Shown here: piece after piece, positions 32,695 through 48,338 of the stretch
Layout: every line of letters starts with the position of its first letter
How positions within the stretch are numbered: the stretch's first letter is position 1
DNA from: Phytoseiulus persimilis
Lineage: Eukaryota > Arthropoda > Arachnida > Mesostigmata > Phytoseiidae
Assembly: GCA_037576195.1 (NCBI GenBank)
Contig: CM075101.1
Location: forward strand, 21,328,001 to 21,392,000
Direction of reading: 5' to 3'
Length of the DNA: 64,000 bases
Notes under the pieces: model-generated
The model's database searches: none
The model's input: the letters and a program-made list of their open reading frames with translations, nothing else
What the model was told of the DNA's origin: nothing
Made by a program: the position numbers and the translations under genes

Positions 32695-35600
32695 ATGAAT
32701 AGGTTGTTGGTGAAACCCGCCACACGATGGTATGAACAGGCTCCCAACCCTCCTGAACGATGTGAAATCAGTGATGACCTCGTGCACAAACTCTCGCAGG
32801 AATGTGTCCGGCTATTGCAAGAGGAAGCGGCGCTCTACCAAACTTGTGAGTGGTAGACTCAGAAGAACGATTTCCCATCCTCTGGAATCTATTTCACATG
32901 ACCGTAGATTTGAACAGTCGATTTGAATGACAATTAATGTCTCGTTGCAGACAAGGAACAGTCGGCTTCGAGGAGCGATTTCCGCTGGATAGATATGGTG
33001 CGGAAGAAGGGTTCACTCCAAGATCGAACCGCTGCCTTCACGCTCCTCATACAAGATTCACCTGTTCACAATGTTGATAGTTTGGACACACTGATCCAAT
33101 GGGTGTCTCCGAAAGGGAAACGAGAGTGCTTTCTGGCCATTGGTGAGTGTAGTGTGAGCATCATGAAACTCTGCTCGCTGATGTTATCATCGCGAGTCAT
33201 GATCCAAGCCGAGTTTTCCTAACTCAGTCGGGGGCTGACTCTTTTCTAGATGCTCTCGTGGATTTGTTTGTTCAGTATCTTCTGCCACCGACCCGGAAGT
33301 TGACGCCGTTCGAATACAGGCCGCTGGGAAAGCTCGATATGTCGAAACGAGCAGACCAGAGTAAATGCCTATTGTGGTACTTTGAGGGACAGCTCAAGAA
33401 GAAGTACATGAGATTTCTGGAAAACATAGAGAAACTCGGCTATGACAAGGTGGAAGCATCGAAATCCAAAACTGTGAAGACCCTTTTCACGTACGTATCG
33501 TTCGCGCCAAGATTGGGAACTGATCGCAATTCGACATGAAGGTATTCAGGAACTGAACTGAAGGAACAGCGCAGGAAGGTGATCAATGTTCCAAATCGAT
33601 CCCACAGGCTCTTGTGCGAGAATCCTGAACAGGAACAGTTCTTGCTGACGCGTTTGGTGAACAAGTTCGGAGACCCCATGAGGAAGATCGCTGCGAAAAC
33701 GTCTCATGTTCTTTCTGAGCTGACCAAAAAACATCCTGCGATGAAACCTGTTGTGTTGAGCGAAGTCGAATCTCTGGTTTTTCGCAAGAACATCTCGCCT
33801 AAAGCGCAATACTACGCTCTCTGCTACTTGTCGACTGTTGTCTTATCTGATGACGAATACGACTTGGCGCTGAAGCTGGTACAAATCTATCTGAATTTCT
33901 TCAAAATGTGCGTCAAAGACGGTGAGGCCGATACGAAACTCATGTCCGTTCTGCTCACCGGAATCAACCGAGCGCATCCGTTCTGCGCAACGGATCAGGA
34001 GTTGATTTCTCGTGAGAATGAGGATGTATTGTTCAGGCTGATATACATGGCATCACTTCCGATCGCCATACAGTGCCTCATGCTCCTGTTCCAGGTGAGT
34101 CCACTCGGGTGCGATTGTGTCTGTTTCGATCGCGTGTCCGAATGCGCCGCAGATTGATTGAATCCAAGTGAGACGAACTGAGAAGTCGACGTTGATTCTC
34201 GCAGGTGTTGAGCAAGAAGGGTTCCGGACTCACGGCTCGCTTCTATAGTGCGCTGTACAAGAAGATTCAAGACCCTGCCATCGCTGTAACTCATCATCAG
34301 CTGATGATGTTCAATTTGATCTACAAAGCAGTCAAGCGAGATGAGGAAAAAGTTCGAGTTATAGCCTTCATGAAACGGATGTTGCAGGTGAGCATATTGC
34401 TGAGTATTCAACCGAGAATAATTCTTTGCCTACTTCCTCGCCTAGCGGTATCAGTGGCGTATAGGTGGTACCATAGATGGTATCAGTGGCGTGGTGAGGC
34501 TTGGAACCGCCCGTTTCGGAAGTTGTATATCACGGAGGGCGCCCCCTTCCCCCAGCGATGCTTGCCCAAGGAGCGTGGGGAAAGCGTGCCAGTGATCCTG
34601 GGGATGACAAAAACTGCGAGGTGACCCATAACTTGTACGCTTTCCCTACATCTGAAAAGAGGCCCTCTGGGTGACGCGAGGCCGCACGGCTCTCGTGCGC
34701 CCACTTTCACGCCGCTGCGCCACTGGTTGGTATCTGTAGTGTTTCCTCCCTCCCAAACTAACGTTCAATGCTTCGCAGCTTTGTTTGACGTACCCGCCAA
34801 ACTTAGCCTGTTCCATGCTCTTGATTGTCGCGCACATCCTGAAGGAGCGGCCTCAAATGCTCCTGAATTACCCTAAACAAGCGAAAGATGTCGATCAAGC
34901 GGATCCTAAAGAAAATAATCGGAAATACGATTCCCATACGGACAACCCGTTGAAAGCCGGCGCGGAGCGGACATTGTGCTACGAGCTCTATGCACTCACG
35001 AAGCATTACCATCCGAGTGTGTCACTATTCGCGACCGAAATCCTGGACCATACGGAAAAGGGTGTCGAATACTTCGGAGATCCTCTGAAGGACTTCAGTC
35101 TCATGCACTTCCTCGATCGATTCGTTTACCGAAATCCCAAGGCGCAGTCACAGGAGGTGAGTTTGGAACAATTTCTCCTCCGCGTGCGTCCGCCATGGTT
35201 TCGTACCATTTCGATTTGATGCTCGCATCTGATCACATCCCGCTCCGTTTCAGGCCCATGACAGAATTTTCGGCAAGGCTCACAAGTATCAGCCGAGAGG
35301 GCTCCGCAGCGTGTCAGTGGGCTCTGCGGCTTACATGAACAGGCACGAGAAGACAATACCCGTTGACGAGGCATTTTTGTACAAGTATTTCGTTGAAAGC
35401 GGTCGCCGAACTGACGGGTCCGGTATCAACGGGAGGCAAGGCGGAGCCGAGATGGAGGACCTCGACTCCGATGAGGCGGACGAGTTTCTCGGCGACATCG
35501 ACAATCATGTGAGCGAACACGATAGACGATCCGACTCCGTATTCGATATGGCAGTGTCAGGAGACGCACATTACTTGGGGGAGAAACTATGAGGTTTTTG

Positions 35601-36497
35601 TTCCAGATCGACCTTGACGACGAAGCCGATGACGACTTCTACTCTGAGTTCAAAGATGGAAAGCAGAGACGCGCCAAGGGAAATGATGACAGCGATGCTG
35701 ACGAGAGCGAAGAAATCGAGGAAGGGATGGATGACGATTCCTTCGATGGGGATGAGGACTTCCCAATGGATGATGAGAATAGCGAATATGACGCCGAAGA
35801 AGAAGGAGACGATAACTTCGAGGATGAAGAGTTTGGAGGCAAGCCAAAAGGTTCGTTGACAGATTCTCTTCCGAGAGACTCGTAAAACCACCCTTCCTGC
35901 GTAGGGATTCTCACGCATGACCCATCCCTGGGCGATGCTCCAGTTCAGAACTTTTTGGACAGACACTGCAGAATGTCTTTTTTGAGCACGTCTTTTGAAG
36001 TCTCAACTCCCGACACGGGACGGGAACGCCAGATAGGTGAAAACGAAGTCTCCGATGGGCTTCCATATTACAGTGAAGGCGATCAAGAGCTCCAAGAAGA
36101 CTTTCGAACCAAATGAGGAGGCATTGGCAACCGCTAAGTTGGGAGAAATTTTCGAGAGCAACCGAGTCGGGGACTCGGTTTCGCTCAATGCGTTATCAGC
36201 AACCACGAAAGCCTCGACCAAGGTGGGACATCTGTCCGGATATGAGCATTGCATATCGTTTCCTCTCATTTAAGCTGTACTCTATATACGTTCTCGCCGT
36301 GTTCTCAGGTGTCCGATACGAAGCAGCTAGAATGGGAGCAGAAGAGACATCACCAGTTGTTTGGTAAAAAATCCAAAGGATCGCGACGATTCAAAAGAGG
36401 GAAAGGTATAAAGAAGCACACTGCTGAGCCCAAGAAGAGGTCGACTGTCATCAAGCTCTCGTCTGGGAATAGTCGGAAAGGGAAGAAAATTAAGTGA
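32695..36497 (+). CDS. CEBPZ: CCAAT/enhancer-binding protein zeta (Noc1 ribosome-assembly factor)
   Basis: Ten exons: 32695-32845, 32951-33142, 33250-33490, 33542-34094, 34205-34387, 34779-35156, 35254-35508, 35607-35850, 36074-36222, 36309-36497; about 844 aa. CEBPZ/Noc1 works with Noc2 in nucleolar 60S pre-ribosome maturation. Evidence includes LLVKPATRWYEQ at the start, the HEAT-like CBF domain (PEQEQFLLTRLVNKFGDP, AKTSHVLSELTKKHP, FRKNISPKAQYYALCYL), GDPLKDFSLMHFLDRFVYRN, a long acidic tract, and the basic C-terminus with QLEWEQKRHHQLFGKKSKGS. The exon 3-4 junction is weak: the acceptor giving the right phase (ATGAAG at 33541) lacks a pyrimidine tract and makes a 51-base intron. The vertebrate protein has about 130 more N-terminal residues, so an upstream exon may be missing. 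The fifth intron holds a hAT MITE. Confidence 0.93.
34484..34725. mobile_element. hAT MITE in a CEBPZ intron, 242 bp
   Basis: Begins CAGTGGCGTGGTGAGGC and ends GCCGCTGCGCCACTG; the ends are inverted repeats starting with the hAT hallmark CAG. Flanks are GATGGTAT (34476-34483) and GTTGGTAT (34726-34733), an 8-bp duplication with one difference. A partial echo of the left end (GGTATCAGTGGCGTATAGG) lies just upstream at about 34448, as if the flank was duplicated. The element leaves the splice sites untouched. Confidence 0.8.
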
Positions 36498-36502
36498 ATA
36501 AA
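36497..36502 (+). terminator. polyadenylation signal overlapping the CEBPZ stop codon
   Basis: The stop TGA is immediately followed by ATAAA, so AATAAA begins with the last base of the stop codon. Cleavage would then leave a 3' untranslated region of only about 15-30 bases. Confidence 0.7.
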
Positions 36503-37124
36503 ACGGGAGGAAGTCTGATCTCGCTTTCCTGGAAACGTTGGTTTGAGACAGGCAATCTAGGAGTACCCATTGGGAACTGAGTCAGTAGATGACGATTGCA
36601 CAAGCTGTCGAGAGCTGGATGCATGAACGGCCATGAAGGAGAAGACGGTCGTCCATCACAATCTTTGGTTGGAAACTTTTGGTCACATCTTCTGACAGTC
36701 ATCATATTATCATACAAGAACCAGATCAGCACTATCGCTCACTTGGCGAGCAGCAACAATTCGAGCTATCAACGCCTGCTCAATAATCTGAAGTTGGGTG
36801 AGCATCTAACACTGATCTCAATCACTCACGGAGAAGAGTTGAGTCGCATGTTTCTGCGTACGCACGAACTTCTAGTCGAATTTCAAACAGCACTCCATTC
36901 ACCCGAAACAGTTGATTGTTGCGCTTCCTCCTCCACGCTTGAAATGCCGCCCGCTATCATAAACTCGTCAATACATCTATCTGCAGGGCTTACAGCCTTC
37001 AGTACGCTAGGCCGTGTAGAAGTCCGAACTCATTTATCACAAACATTCGATGATCACGTGTGACACAATGCATGCATCTTCCGTTCATGGCTCTGGGTTC
37101 ACCAAGTCGGCAGTATACGAAAAT
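36503..37124. other. intergenic between convergent genes
   Basis: CEBPZ (+) and the phosphatase (-) converge here. A 155-codon plus-strand frame covers much of the space, but it lacks a convincing ATG context and any family resemblance, so it is not called. Confidence 0.4.
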
Positions 37125-38832
37125 TCAGATCCATTTTTCGTTGGCTTTGCTCGGACCGAGAGATCCGGACTTCACTTCGAGAAAGTCGTCGCCGGGCATG
37201 GGTAGGCTGCAAACAGGGTAGTCCGCGAGAGGGATCTCTGCATCGGCGTGGAATAGGGAGGGATATTGTTGTCTGTAGCAAGCGTACCCAATTACTGTCC
37301 CCAGTATCGATCCAGCCGCCACATCTGCAATGCAGAGTCGCATCTTAAGAGGATTCTCATCAAAGAGAGCACTCGTTAAAACTTCCACGAACCCTCCTCC
37401 AGCTTCCGAATTTCAGCTACCTTGCCAGTGATGGTGGTAGTCACACGTCCGGCTGATCGCGATCAACAAGGCCGCCACGAGAGGCAAGCCGCCAACAAGA
37501 GTGCGGTATGTTCTGAGTCGTCCAGAAACAGAGTTCAGAGCCCGTAGCTTGGCTAGCATGTAGAAGCTGAGGAACGAAAATGACGAGAACGCCAAAGAGG
37601 AATGGCCGGAAGGGAAGCTTTTCCGTCCGTCTCTGATGATACCAAACTCTCCATTGCACGGCATTGAGAAATTGCCATAGCCGGAAGGGAAGCACCGGTA
37701 GAAGTAATCAGGTCTGGGTCTGCAAGACAAACGGATCAAAGTTATTGTATCCAGTCGTCGGAGCGGCATCTTGTTAGCAGTCCGGGGCCAGACACGAAAG
37801 GGGGGAGACAGCAGGATGACGGAGAGTACAATTAACCTTCCAACGATGACTTTAATGAGGTTCGTCGTGAACGCTGCCAAACCGAGGGACAGTGTGAAAC
37901 CTGCAGAGAGGGTAGCAATGCATACATTCAGCGAGCAATTTTTCGACCTTTTCACCAAGTCCGTTAGAATACTCAGTGATGTTCTCTCGTACCCAAGTGC
38001 GCGGCGCTTACGTCAGATCTGTTGCACGGGAAAAAATAGTTCATTGCAATGATGCAGGAGGACGGCGCCAACACGGTCAAAATCTGCAATGGGGGAAGAA
38101 TCGCGTGAAGCCGAACTCACATCTCCGATCCCCTCACTACTCCTATCTCTGTTTTCGGCTGAACCTCTCAGCCAGCCCTCAGGAGTGTCCCGGAATCACC
38201 TTTCGGTATTGCTTCAGTAACACTCCCTATCGCCTCGCAAATCCCATTGCGGGCGGTGGGCTTGGGTCTTAAGATGGTTCAGATTTAATTCTGATGTAAA
38301 TTAAATCTTTTTTTTTACCACTACTCCTATCTAGTAACCGAATTCCTATCTGACTGAGCTCTGCAGAAAAACTCACGAAAAGGAGCCTGATTGGCACGAT
38401 GCTCGGTGTTGGAGGATTCTTATACAGCCACGTCTCTTCAGGCTGAATTTTGCGCTCGAAAGGTTCCACGTACTCCAAGGATCTGAGAAATATGATACGA
38501 AGGAATAGCACGGTTCCCTTCCAGGAGAAGGAACCCATTCATATTGAGAAGACTTGCGTTTCCACAGATACAGATCACAGATGTTCTAAGAGGTCCGGGT
38601 TTTTTCAGGAATTAGCAAAACTTTGGTGAACCGAACGGGGTAATTCTAACCACCGACACAAATAATCATCATCGGCGAACATCCATTCCGAGACGAACTT
38701 CTCCAGAAACATTATTGTGATGATCGTTTAGTAGCTCACTCACATTGTGGCTCCAAGAAGCAGAAGTCGGATGAAGATTTCAGATGAGACCACGGAACCC
38801 GGCAAAGCCACGGGGTTATTGCGGGGGGACAT
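37125..38832 (-). CDS. phospholipid phosphatase, PLPP4/PLPP5-like (PAP2 family)
   Basis: Six exons in transcript order: 38832-38744, 38482-38377, 38083-38028, 37971-37837, 37719-37421, 37324-37125; about 294 aa. The three PAP2 catalytic blocks are intact: C1 KVIVGRPRPD, C2 FPSGHSS, C3 SRTCDYHHHWQD. ERKIQPEETWLYKNP near the N-terminus is the PLPP4/5 signature, and several hydrophobic segments give the usual six-pass membrane layout. Such enzymes dephosphorylate phosphatidic acid, diacylglycerol pyrophosphate and related lipids. The exon 3 donor is uncertain: CCC|GTGCAA gives the right phase and a 56-base intron, whereas the better-looking GAC|GTAAGC does not join in frame. The second intron carries a 170-bp retroposon. 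PLPP4 and PLPP5 cannot be separated here. Confidence 0.9.
38149..38318 (-). mobile_element. short retroposon, copy 2 (longer), in a phosphatase intron
   Basis: 170 bp flanked by a perfect 14-bp repeat CACTACTCCTATCT (38135-38148 and 38319-38332). About 95 bp match copy 1 at 3674-3771 closely. The extra 5' part, read on the minus strand, starts with a run of nine A, then a hairpin with arms AGATTTAATT and AATTAAATCT. An A-run at the 5' end is odd for a retroposon; a template switch or two fused inserts might explain it. It occupies more than half of a 293-bp intron without touching splice sites. Confidence 0.78.
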
Positions 38833-41800
38833 GGCCTCCATTCCAGAGGATGAAACTTGGAACGGTAGGCCCTCTGGTCGAATTTCCTATCGTAACTGTC
38901 GCCGAGAGCACTAGACGCAGCCCAGAAGAATCGAACGAATGTCTCAATGCTCAGTGCTTGCGCTGCTGAACTAGTGGTCGACGTCACAAGTCACAATACG
39001 GCTCCACGCGACACAGCTGACAGCTGGTATGAGAAAGGAGAAGCCGGCAAATTTGAACTCTCTGGAAATTCACGCTCCGAACTGGCGCCGGCCTGAGTCC
39101 GGCTCTCTTTGAGAAAGCGGGAGTTCCTTCCATCATGATCTGCGGTTTCGGAGCATGGAGCTGCTAGTCTGATGGAAAGTGGGATCTGTGGGTTGGGTCA
39201 CCTCAGCCAGCAATGATAGCCGGGAGCTCGTCAGCTGAGTTTGCGCTTTGCGGCCAGCGATAGTTTCCGAATAGAGAGGGCCAGAAGCCCGATGCGTCAG
39301 ATCTCACGACACGCTTGGCACTGCTATAAATTTGGAGACGGAATCCAATTCACTAATCATAAGAGGGAACTTGGGCTCACTAGAATCAGGAAGAGGTGAG
39401 AGACATCGACTCCACTGCGATGGTATGAGTCGGCCCCATCTGCTTCGGACATTTCGACCCAGACATTCTACGACAGAATGATCAGAATCAGCTCCTTCAA
39501 AACAAATGACGCCCATCCGAGAAAGAAGCATCCACCTCAGTGTTTAAGCTACCCTTCCATGTTGAATACACTTCTTACGGAATTCCCGAACGAGGAAGCA
39601 TCGTTCTCTTCCAAGCGGGATGGCAGTCCAGCATGATGTCTCGCGCCTGGGCCCTTCACGCTCATGTGGTCCATCGAGTTTTCGAATTCGCGACCCCTCT
39701 TCTATGACTGCGGACGACCGCCGATCTGCGCGATGCGATTTTGTGCCCCGGAACCCCCGGTCATGTCGAGAAAGCGTACCAGTTAACGGGCGCTGAACAA
39801 ATTTGGGACACACCGCACTTCATGTATAATTCAAGATTTAGGGAGCCGTTCTTTGAGTCCACACCTAGGAATGTCTGTTCAATAAGGTAGAACATACTTG
39901 AAACATCTCCCTTCTGCGCCTCGATTACCAGAAAATGAGATTGGGCTTCGAGGTGGCGCTCAACTTTCTGCTAAGCTGCTGGCGACCACATGGCAACTCC
40001 TGAGCACGAACGATCTCTGACATAGGAATGGTTTTTGTTTGGGAATCTTCCCAACGAATCTAGCCCATCATTTTCGGTCATGATCAGTCAATACTTATTA
40101 TGATGGTTTGTGGTGACCCAAAACTGGTCACCGATTCCGATGAGCTGGTAGGTTTTGAACATTGGAATTACGACTTCCTTCGCGCACACGTAGCTCTCCG
40201 TCCCGCGGCCTTTTTATTCGCCGAGACTTGGAACTTGAACTCCTCACTAATGCTCCGTTCTGTGAAGTCGTCTTTGCAGGTATCTCGATATTCCCGGCAT
40301 GTCCCGAAACCGGTGAAACCTGGTAAACTCGATTTTCGACCGATTTTCCTCAAGACCTCGGAACTTCGAAATCTTTCCAGACAATCGAACCCGAGTCCTT
40401 AGACCCACTCCGTCGAATGCTTGGAGAAAGGAAAATTCGCTTCAGTGCCATGGGTAGCTGAGCAATATGTAGATGAAAACCGAGCATCCACTGAGTGTCC
40501 AAAACTGCTACGCTTATCCTACCCGAGGTAAGGCAGGAGGGGAAGTGTCTGACTGAGCGTCCGTTGCCCCGCCAGCTTCTCGAATCGGATGATGGAAAGA
40601 AACTAGGCGGCGCCCAACGCAGTCAAACCGCGCTTGGAGTGGTGAAACTCGGTCGAGGTTCATTCAACGTATTCATCCATAACGGGCATCCAAAACAGTT
40701 CGTAGTACACATGCCTTCAAAAGCACATCGACGTTCCGTTCAGTCCGAAGTTCACTCTTCCACGCAGAACCCCCTGATGCGATACCTACATGGATCTGAG
40801 GAATTCCGAACTTCGCTCTCCTATCCTGGCGTCACAGAAGCTAGATCAAAGAAATACCTGGTTGGACGACAGCTGTAGTGATTTGAAAGACGAAACGAAT
40901 ATCCAATGCAATGCGAGACACATTCGACATCGCGTTCCAGATCTGTGAACTACGAGCGAGCCGTTCGGACCAGTAGGCCATCTCGTCGACATACTGGTCG
41001 GTGAATTTGTGATGGCGTCTTCTCAGATATCGTCAGGCACAATCTCTCTGCAGATAGTCGCCCCTCTTCGTTGTGCAAGCCCCCCGAGCGAGAGAGATTC
41101 CTGTCCGTGGTTCGGATTCGGAAACTCAGAGAACAGGTGTTAACCATGATTTCCAGCACGAAAATAAGCTTTCGGGATCGCATCGGAAGCCACCGCAGAC
41201 CAGAAGAGGCGACTTCTGGGATCAGGTTCACAGGCTGTCTAGAGCACTCAAATGATGTCGTATATCTATTTTCCCCTCAGAAGTTAGCTGGTAGGAAATC
41301 GGGCTCCCTTAGTCTGAATTTCCTCCCGCGGATTCACGGGAATCAGAAGACTCAAGCTTGTTCCGCCGTTCAGGGCACGCTGAGTTTTCCGGGAATCCCA
41401 CCACGGGGGTGCGACGGCCGAATCGTCGATCCGACTCATTCGCAGGATGCTCCCAGGCGGAAGCGTGCACAGGATGAGAACAGCGAGGTTATGACCCCTA
41501 TACGAGCCTCGAGGTTCATACCAACGGAGTCAGTCGAGGTTCCGGGTCGCCGATCATAATTTGCTCAGAATGGAACCAAACTAGGTCTTGAATTCTGGAC
41601 AAAGACCCATGCGTCCCAGAAGCTCCGTTTCAACTCAAGATGACTGGTGCATGACCATGATATCAAGGTATGGAGCCCTGAAAGCACCAGAGGAAGCATG
41701 CTGTCGCATGGAGAGACATCAGGAAATGCTCAATCAGAGCTCTGTATCACGAATTTGTTAGCGGTTCTGGTGCCGTTGAGAGGCAATGGATTGAGCACGC

Positions 41801-42338
41801 AAATATTAGATGGAATGTTGTTCTCTCTCACAGTCAGAAATATTTGCCGTTCTCCAGCGAGTCTTTTCGTTGCTGTGCTACATATTCCAGTCTCGAAATC
41901 TGATAAGGGAGAGTCCTTGATTACGGAAGGCCCCATTACTGACGATAAATGTTCTGATAAGCCAGCGAATATTTCAAATGGACGACGAGTGTCAGGGATA
42001 CCGACTTCGACTTCATGGTGTCCGCTTCGTCAAACTTCGGTGATGGTCGCTGATTAGTGTCCCTGTTTCAACTTTGGCTCTCATCCTGGGTCCCATGCAC
42101 GATCACCGTGCCGACGGTAGTAGTCATGACAAATTTCCAAGTGAACCCCTCAAACTGTCATTGCTCGTGCCGGCGATTTCGAATGTGGCGCCTCGCTGGC
42201 TGGCCCCCTAGCGGCGTTACCCAGCTAGCTGCTTGAGCTGTTGAATCGTCGCGTGTGTGGATTCCTTTTCATCGCAGACCGCCATCGTGCGAGTGGAGAT
42301 TTTTTAGTGAGCCCCAGGACCACTGAAAAACCTTCAAA
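38833..42338. other. 3.5-kb gene-less stretch before EEF2
   Basis: No gene or known repeat recognised. Frames of 100-160 codons near 40100, 40495 and 41071 on the plus strand lack splice logic and family resemblance. The last few hundred bases should be the EEF2 promoter. Confidence 0.45.
42264..42270 (+). promoter_or_regulatory. candidate 5' TOP start of EEF2 mRNA
   Basis: CCTTTTC lies about 70 bases upstream of the EEF2 ATG. A C followed by a short pyrimidine run at the transcription start is the terminal oligopyrimidine signal of translation-factor and ribosomal-protein mRNAs, which couples them to mTOR. The start site itself is inferred. Confidence 0.4.
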
Positions 42339-46265
<3,927 letters not shown>

Positions 46266-46374
46266 GAACAACATCCACGCTTGTGGGGATCGAGGGCTCA
46301 AGGAGTGGTATCGTTTAACTAAAGAAATGACGCAGTGTTTTGTATATTGAACGATACAGACTAAGCGAGGTTCC

Positions 46375-46380
46375 AATAAA
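46375..46380 (+). terminator. polyadenylation signal of EEF2
   Basis: AATAAA about 110 bases after the EEF2 stop, within TTCCAATAAATTG. Confidence 0.75.
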
Positions 46381-47090
46381 TTGTCGAACTCAACCGATTT
46401 GACTGTTTGTTCCCACAACGTTTGAGACGATCGCTCAAGGATGACGTCGTTCTCTTGAAACTTCGACCGGCATTCTATGACCGATCGGCAATCTGTTACC
46501 GCGTCTGCTGTCAGTAGATCCACACAAGGTACCGCTCCGTTGAGTTTCCGATGGTTCCCACAAGGAGTACCAGTTGCCACTGAAAATATGCTATATCCGA
46601 TTCGCTGACTCAGTGTGAATGAGTCGCGTTCATATAACGCCATAACTTTTTCTGTGAAATCATCTATTTTCGATAAACATGGTACATGGAAATTGAATAA
46701 CTTGGTCTTCGTTCTTCTACCGATCGGCCTGCGGCTTAGTGAGTCATCTAGTCAGCTTCCACTTGGCGATGCTTGGATGAGGATGGCTAAGACGCGTCGT
46801 CTGGGTCGGTAGTTCCCTGAAGTTTGGCGAGGGATTCCGGCTCTGCGATTCGATATCACCTTCAGGGCGATAACCGGATCACCTCTCATCAACTCTGATG
46901 CGTCCTGTCGACCTCACTACACAGGCTGGGAATCAGAAGAATCAGACTTGCAAACCATGATCATTTATTGCCCGTTCACGATGAATCTCGCTCAAATGAC
47001 ATGTGTATTGTACAGATGCAAGCGATCACGGTTGCGACAAAGCTTCTCGCACACCGAGGTTCCTCCTCAATCAGTGGGTCAGCTGAGCTT
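46381..47090. other. intergenic between convergent EEF2 and RNPC3
   Basis: No gene seen apart from the RNPC3 3' untranslated region and its signal at 46964. Sequence is of ordinary composition. Confidence 0.5.
46964..46969 (-). terminator. candidate polyadenylation signal of RNPC3
   Basis: TTTATT on the plus strand (AATAAA on the minus) about 120 bases beyond the RNPC3 stop. Confidence 0.6.
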
Positions 47091-48338
47091 TCAATCCTTT
47101 GCAAATTGTACCGACATTGGTTTTCCCTTCAAAAATAGCCGGTTCGTGGTTTCCAGGGCTTTCGAGCTGGTAGAGACAGAACCAAAAGTCACAAACGCTT
47201 GCTCTCTCATACGGCCGAACTTCATTAGCTTTATATCGAACCCCGCCAGTTCGGATTCCTCAGCGGGAACGAGTGGTCCGAACACGTGGAACAGGTCGGC
47301 TTCCGTGGCGGATCTATGAAGATTCTTCACGTAGAGGCGTTTCGAGGGATCTCCCATCTCATAATTACGGAATGCTGGGTGGTCCAAGCTGTCTTCGACT
47401 GACAGCCGTTCAGTTGATGCTACGTCAAAAGGTTGGAGATCTCTAAAATTGAACCGTGAGCAAGCGAAAATTGTGCCCGCTTCTGCCGGCTGAGACGGAT
47501 CGAGACGCCCAAAACCTTCTCCTGCCACGATTCCTTCGTCGACATCCTCATGAGTGATGGAAGCAATCTTGGCAATCTGCACTTTGCGTACTCGGGGTCG
47601 TTCAAAGAGCTGTGTCACGTCTATAGGAGCGCCGTCTGGCAATGGAATCATCGCCGGGACTTTGGTCTTCGGTTTCCGGACCGGTTTCCTCTCGATTTCA
47701 CCTGACTCGGATAGATGTCTAAGTCTTTTCCGTCGGGGGACACTATCGACATCGGAGAGATCCGATTCGGACTCCGAAGTGATTTGCGTGGAAGTTTCCC
47801 GTGAGGGCTTCTGGAACACGCGACTGGGAATAGCTCGTCTCTGGAACGGAGGTACCATGCTCATCTTGTTCATCAGATGTAGGACTTGAGTGTAGAAATT
47901 TGAATTCTGCCGCAACGCCTCACAAATATTCGCCAGTATGGTGTCATTTATCGGAGGGTATCTATACTTCACCATCGGATTCAGAATATAGCTCAAGCGG
48001 AGATGAGGGGCTATCGCGTGAAGTTGGCGTATCATTTCCTCGTCTTCAGAGAGTTGCGGGGTTGTTGAAACCGGTGGCAAAAGCGGAATAGATTTATGAT
48101 CTGCGCGGGCGAACGTCACCAGAAGCACCGAATCGTTCAAGTGGAGTTGATGTAAAGCTTGGAGTGCTTGACGAGCCCGGAACTGATCCTCGAAGAAAGC
48201 GAAGGCGTTTCTTCGCTGGAAGCTGACGGTCCGCGCTCCGTGTCCCTTCAATAACGCGGTTGACTGGGCATGAGTGAAGGTCGTCGGTAAATGCCGCACG
48301 TGCAGAATCCGTCGATCTATCCGATAGGGGGGCGGCAT
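47091..48338 (-). CDS. RNPC3: RNA-binding region-containing protein 3 (U11/U12-65K)
   Basis: A single 415-codon exon beginning MPPPYRIDRRILHVRHLP. Residues about 10-85 form an N-terminal RRM (ILHVRHLP as RNP2, NAFAFFE as RNP1). The middle carries the family signature KYRYPPINDTILANICEALR then NFYTQVLHLMNKMSMVPPF (about 123-167), typical of the U11/U12 65K protein. A Ser/Arg-rich linker follows, and a C-terminal RRM (about 333-412) with KRLYVKNLHRSATEADLFHV and EQAFVTFG. In the minor spliceosome this C-terminal RRM binds U12 snRNA and the N-terminal part binds U11-59K. An intact gene implies that U12-type introns exist in this organism. Having no introns is notable but not decay: the frame is whole. 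Confidence 0.93.
   Translation of the reverse strand: MPPPYRIDRRILHVRHLPTTFTHAQSTALLKGHGARTVSFQRRNAFAFFEDQFRARQALQALHQLHLNDSVLLVTFARADHKSIPLLPPVSTTPQLSEDEEMIRQLHAIAPHLRLSYILNPMVKYRYPPINDTILANICEALRQNSNFYTQVLHLMNKMSMVPPFQRRAIPSRVFQKPSRETSTQITSESESDLSDVDSVPRRKRLRHLSESGEIERKPVRKPKTKVPAMIPLPDGAPIDVTQLFERPRVRKVQIAKIASITHEDVDEGIVAGEGFGRLDPSQPAEAGTIFACSRFNFRDLQPFDVASTERLSVEDSLDHPAFRNYEMGDPSKRLYVKNLHRSATEADLFHVFGPLVPAEESELAGFDIKLMKFGRMREQAFVTFGSVSTSSKALETTNRLFLKGKPMSVQFAKD

Noticed and set aside
38006-38012. GAC|GTAAGC as the donor of phosphatase exon 3
   Set aside because: A good consensus, but it leaves no downstream acceptor in phase; the weaker CCC|GTGCAA joins in frame with the conserved protein.
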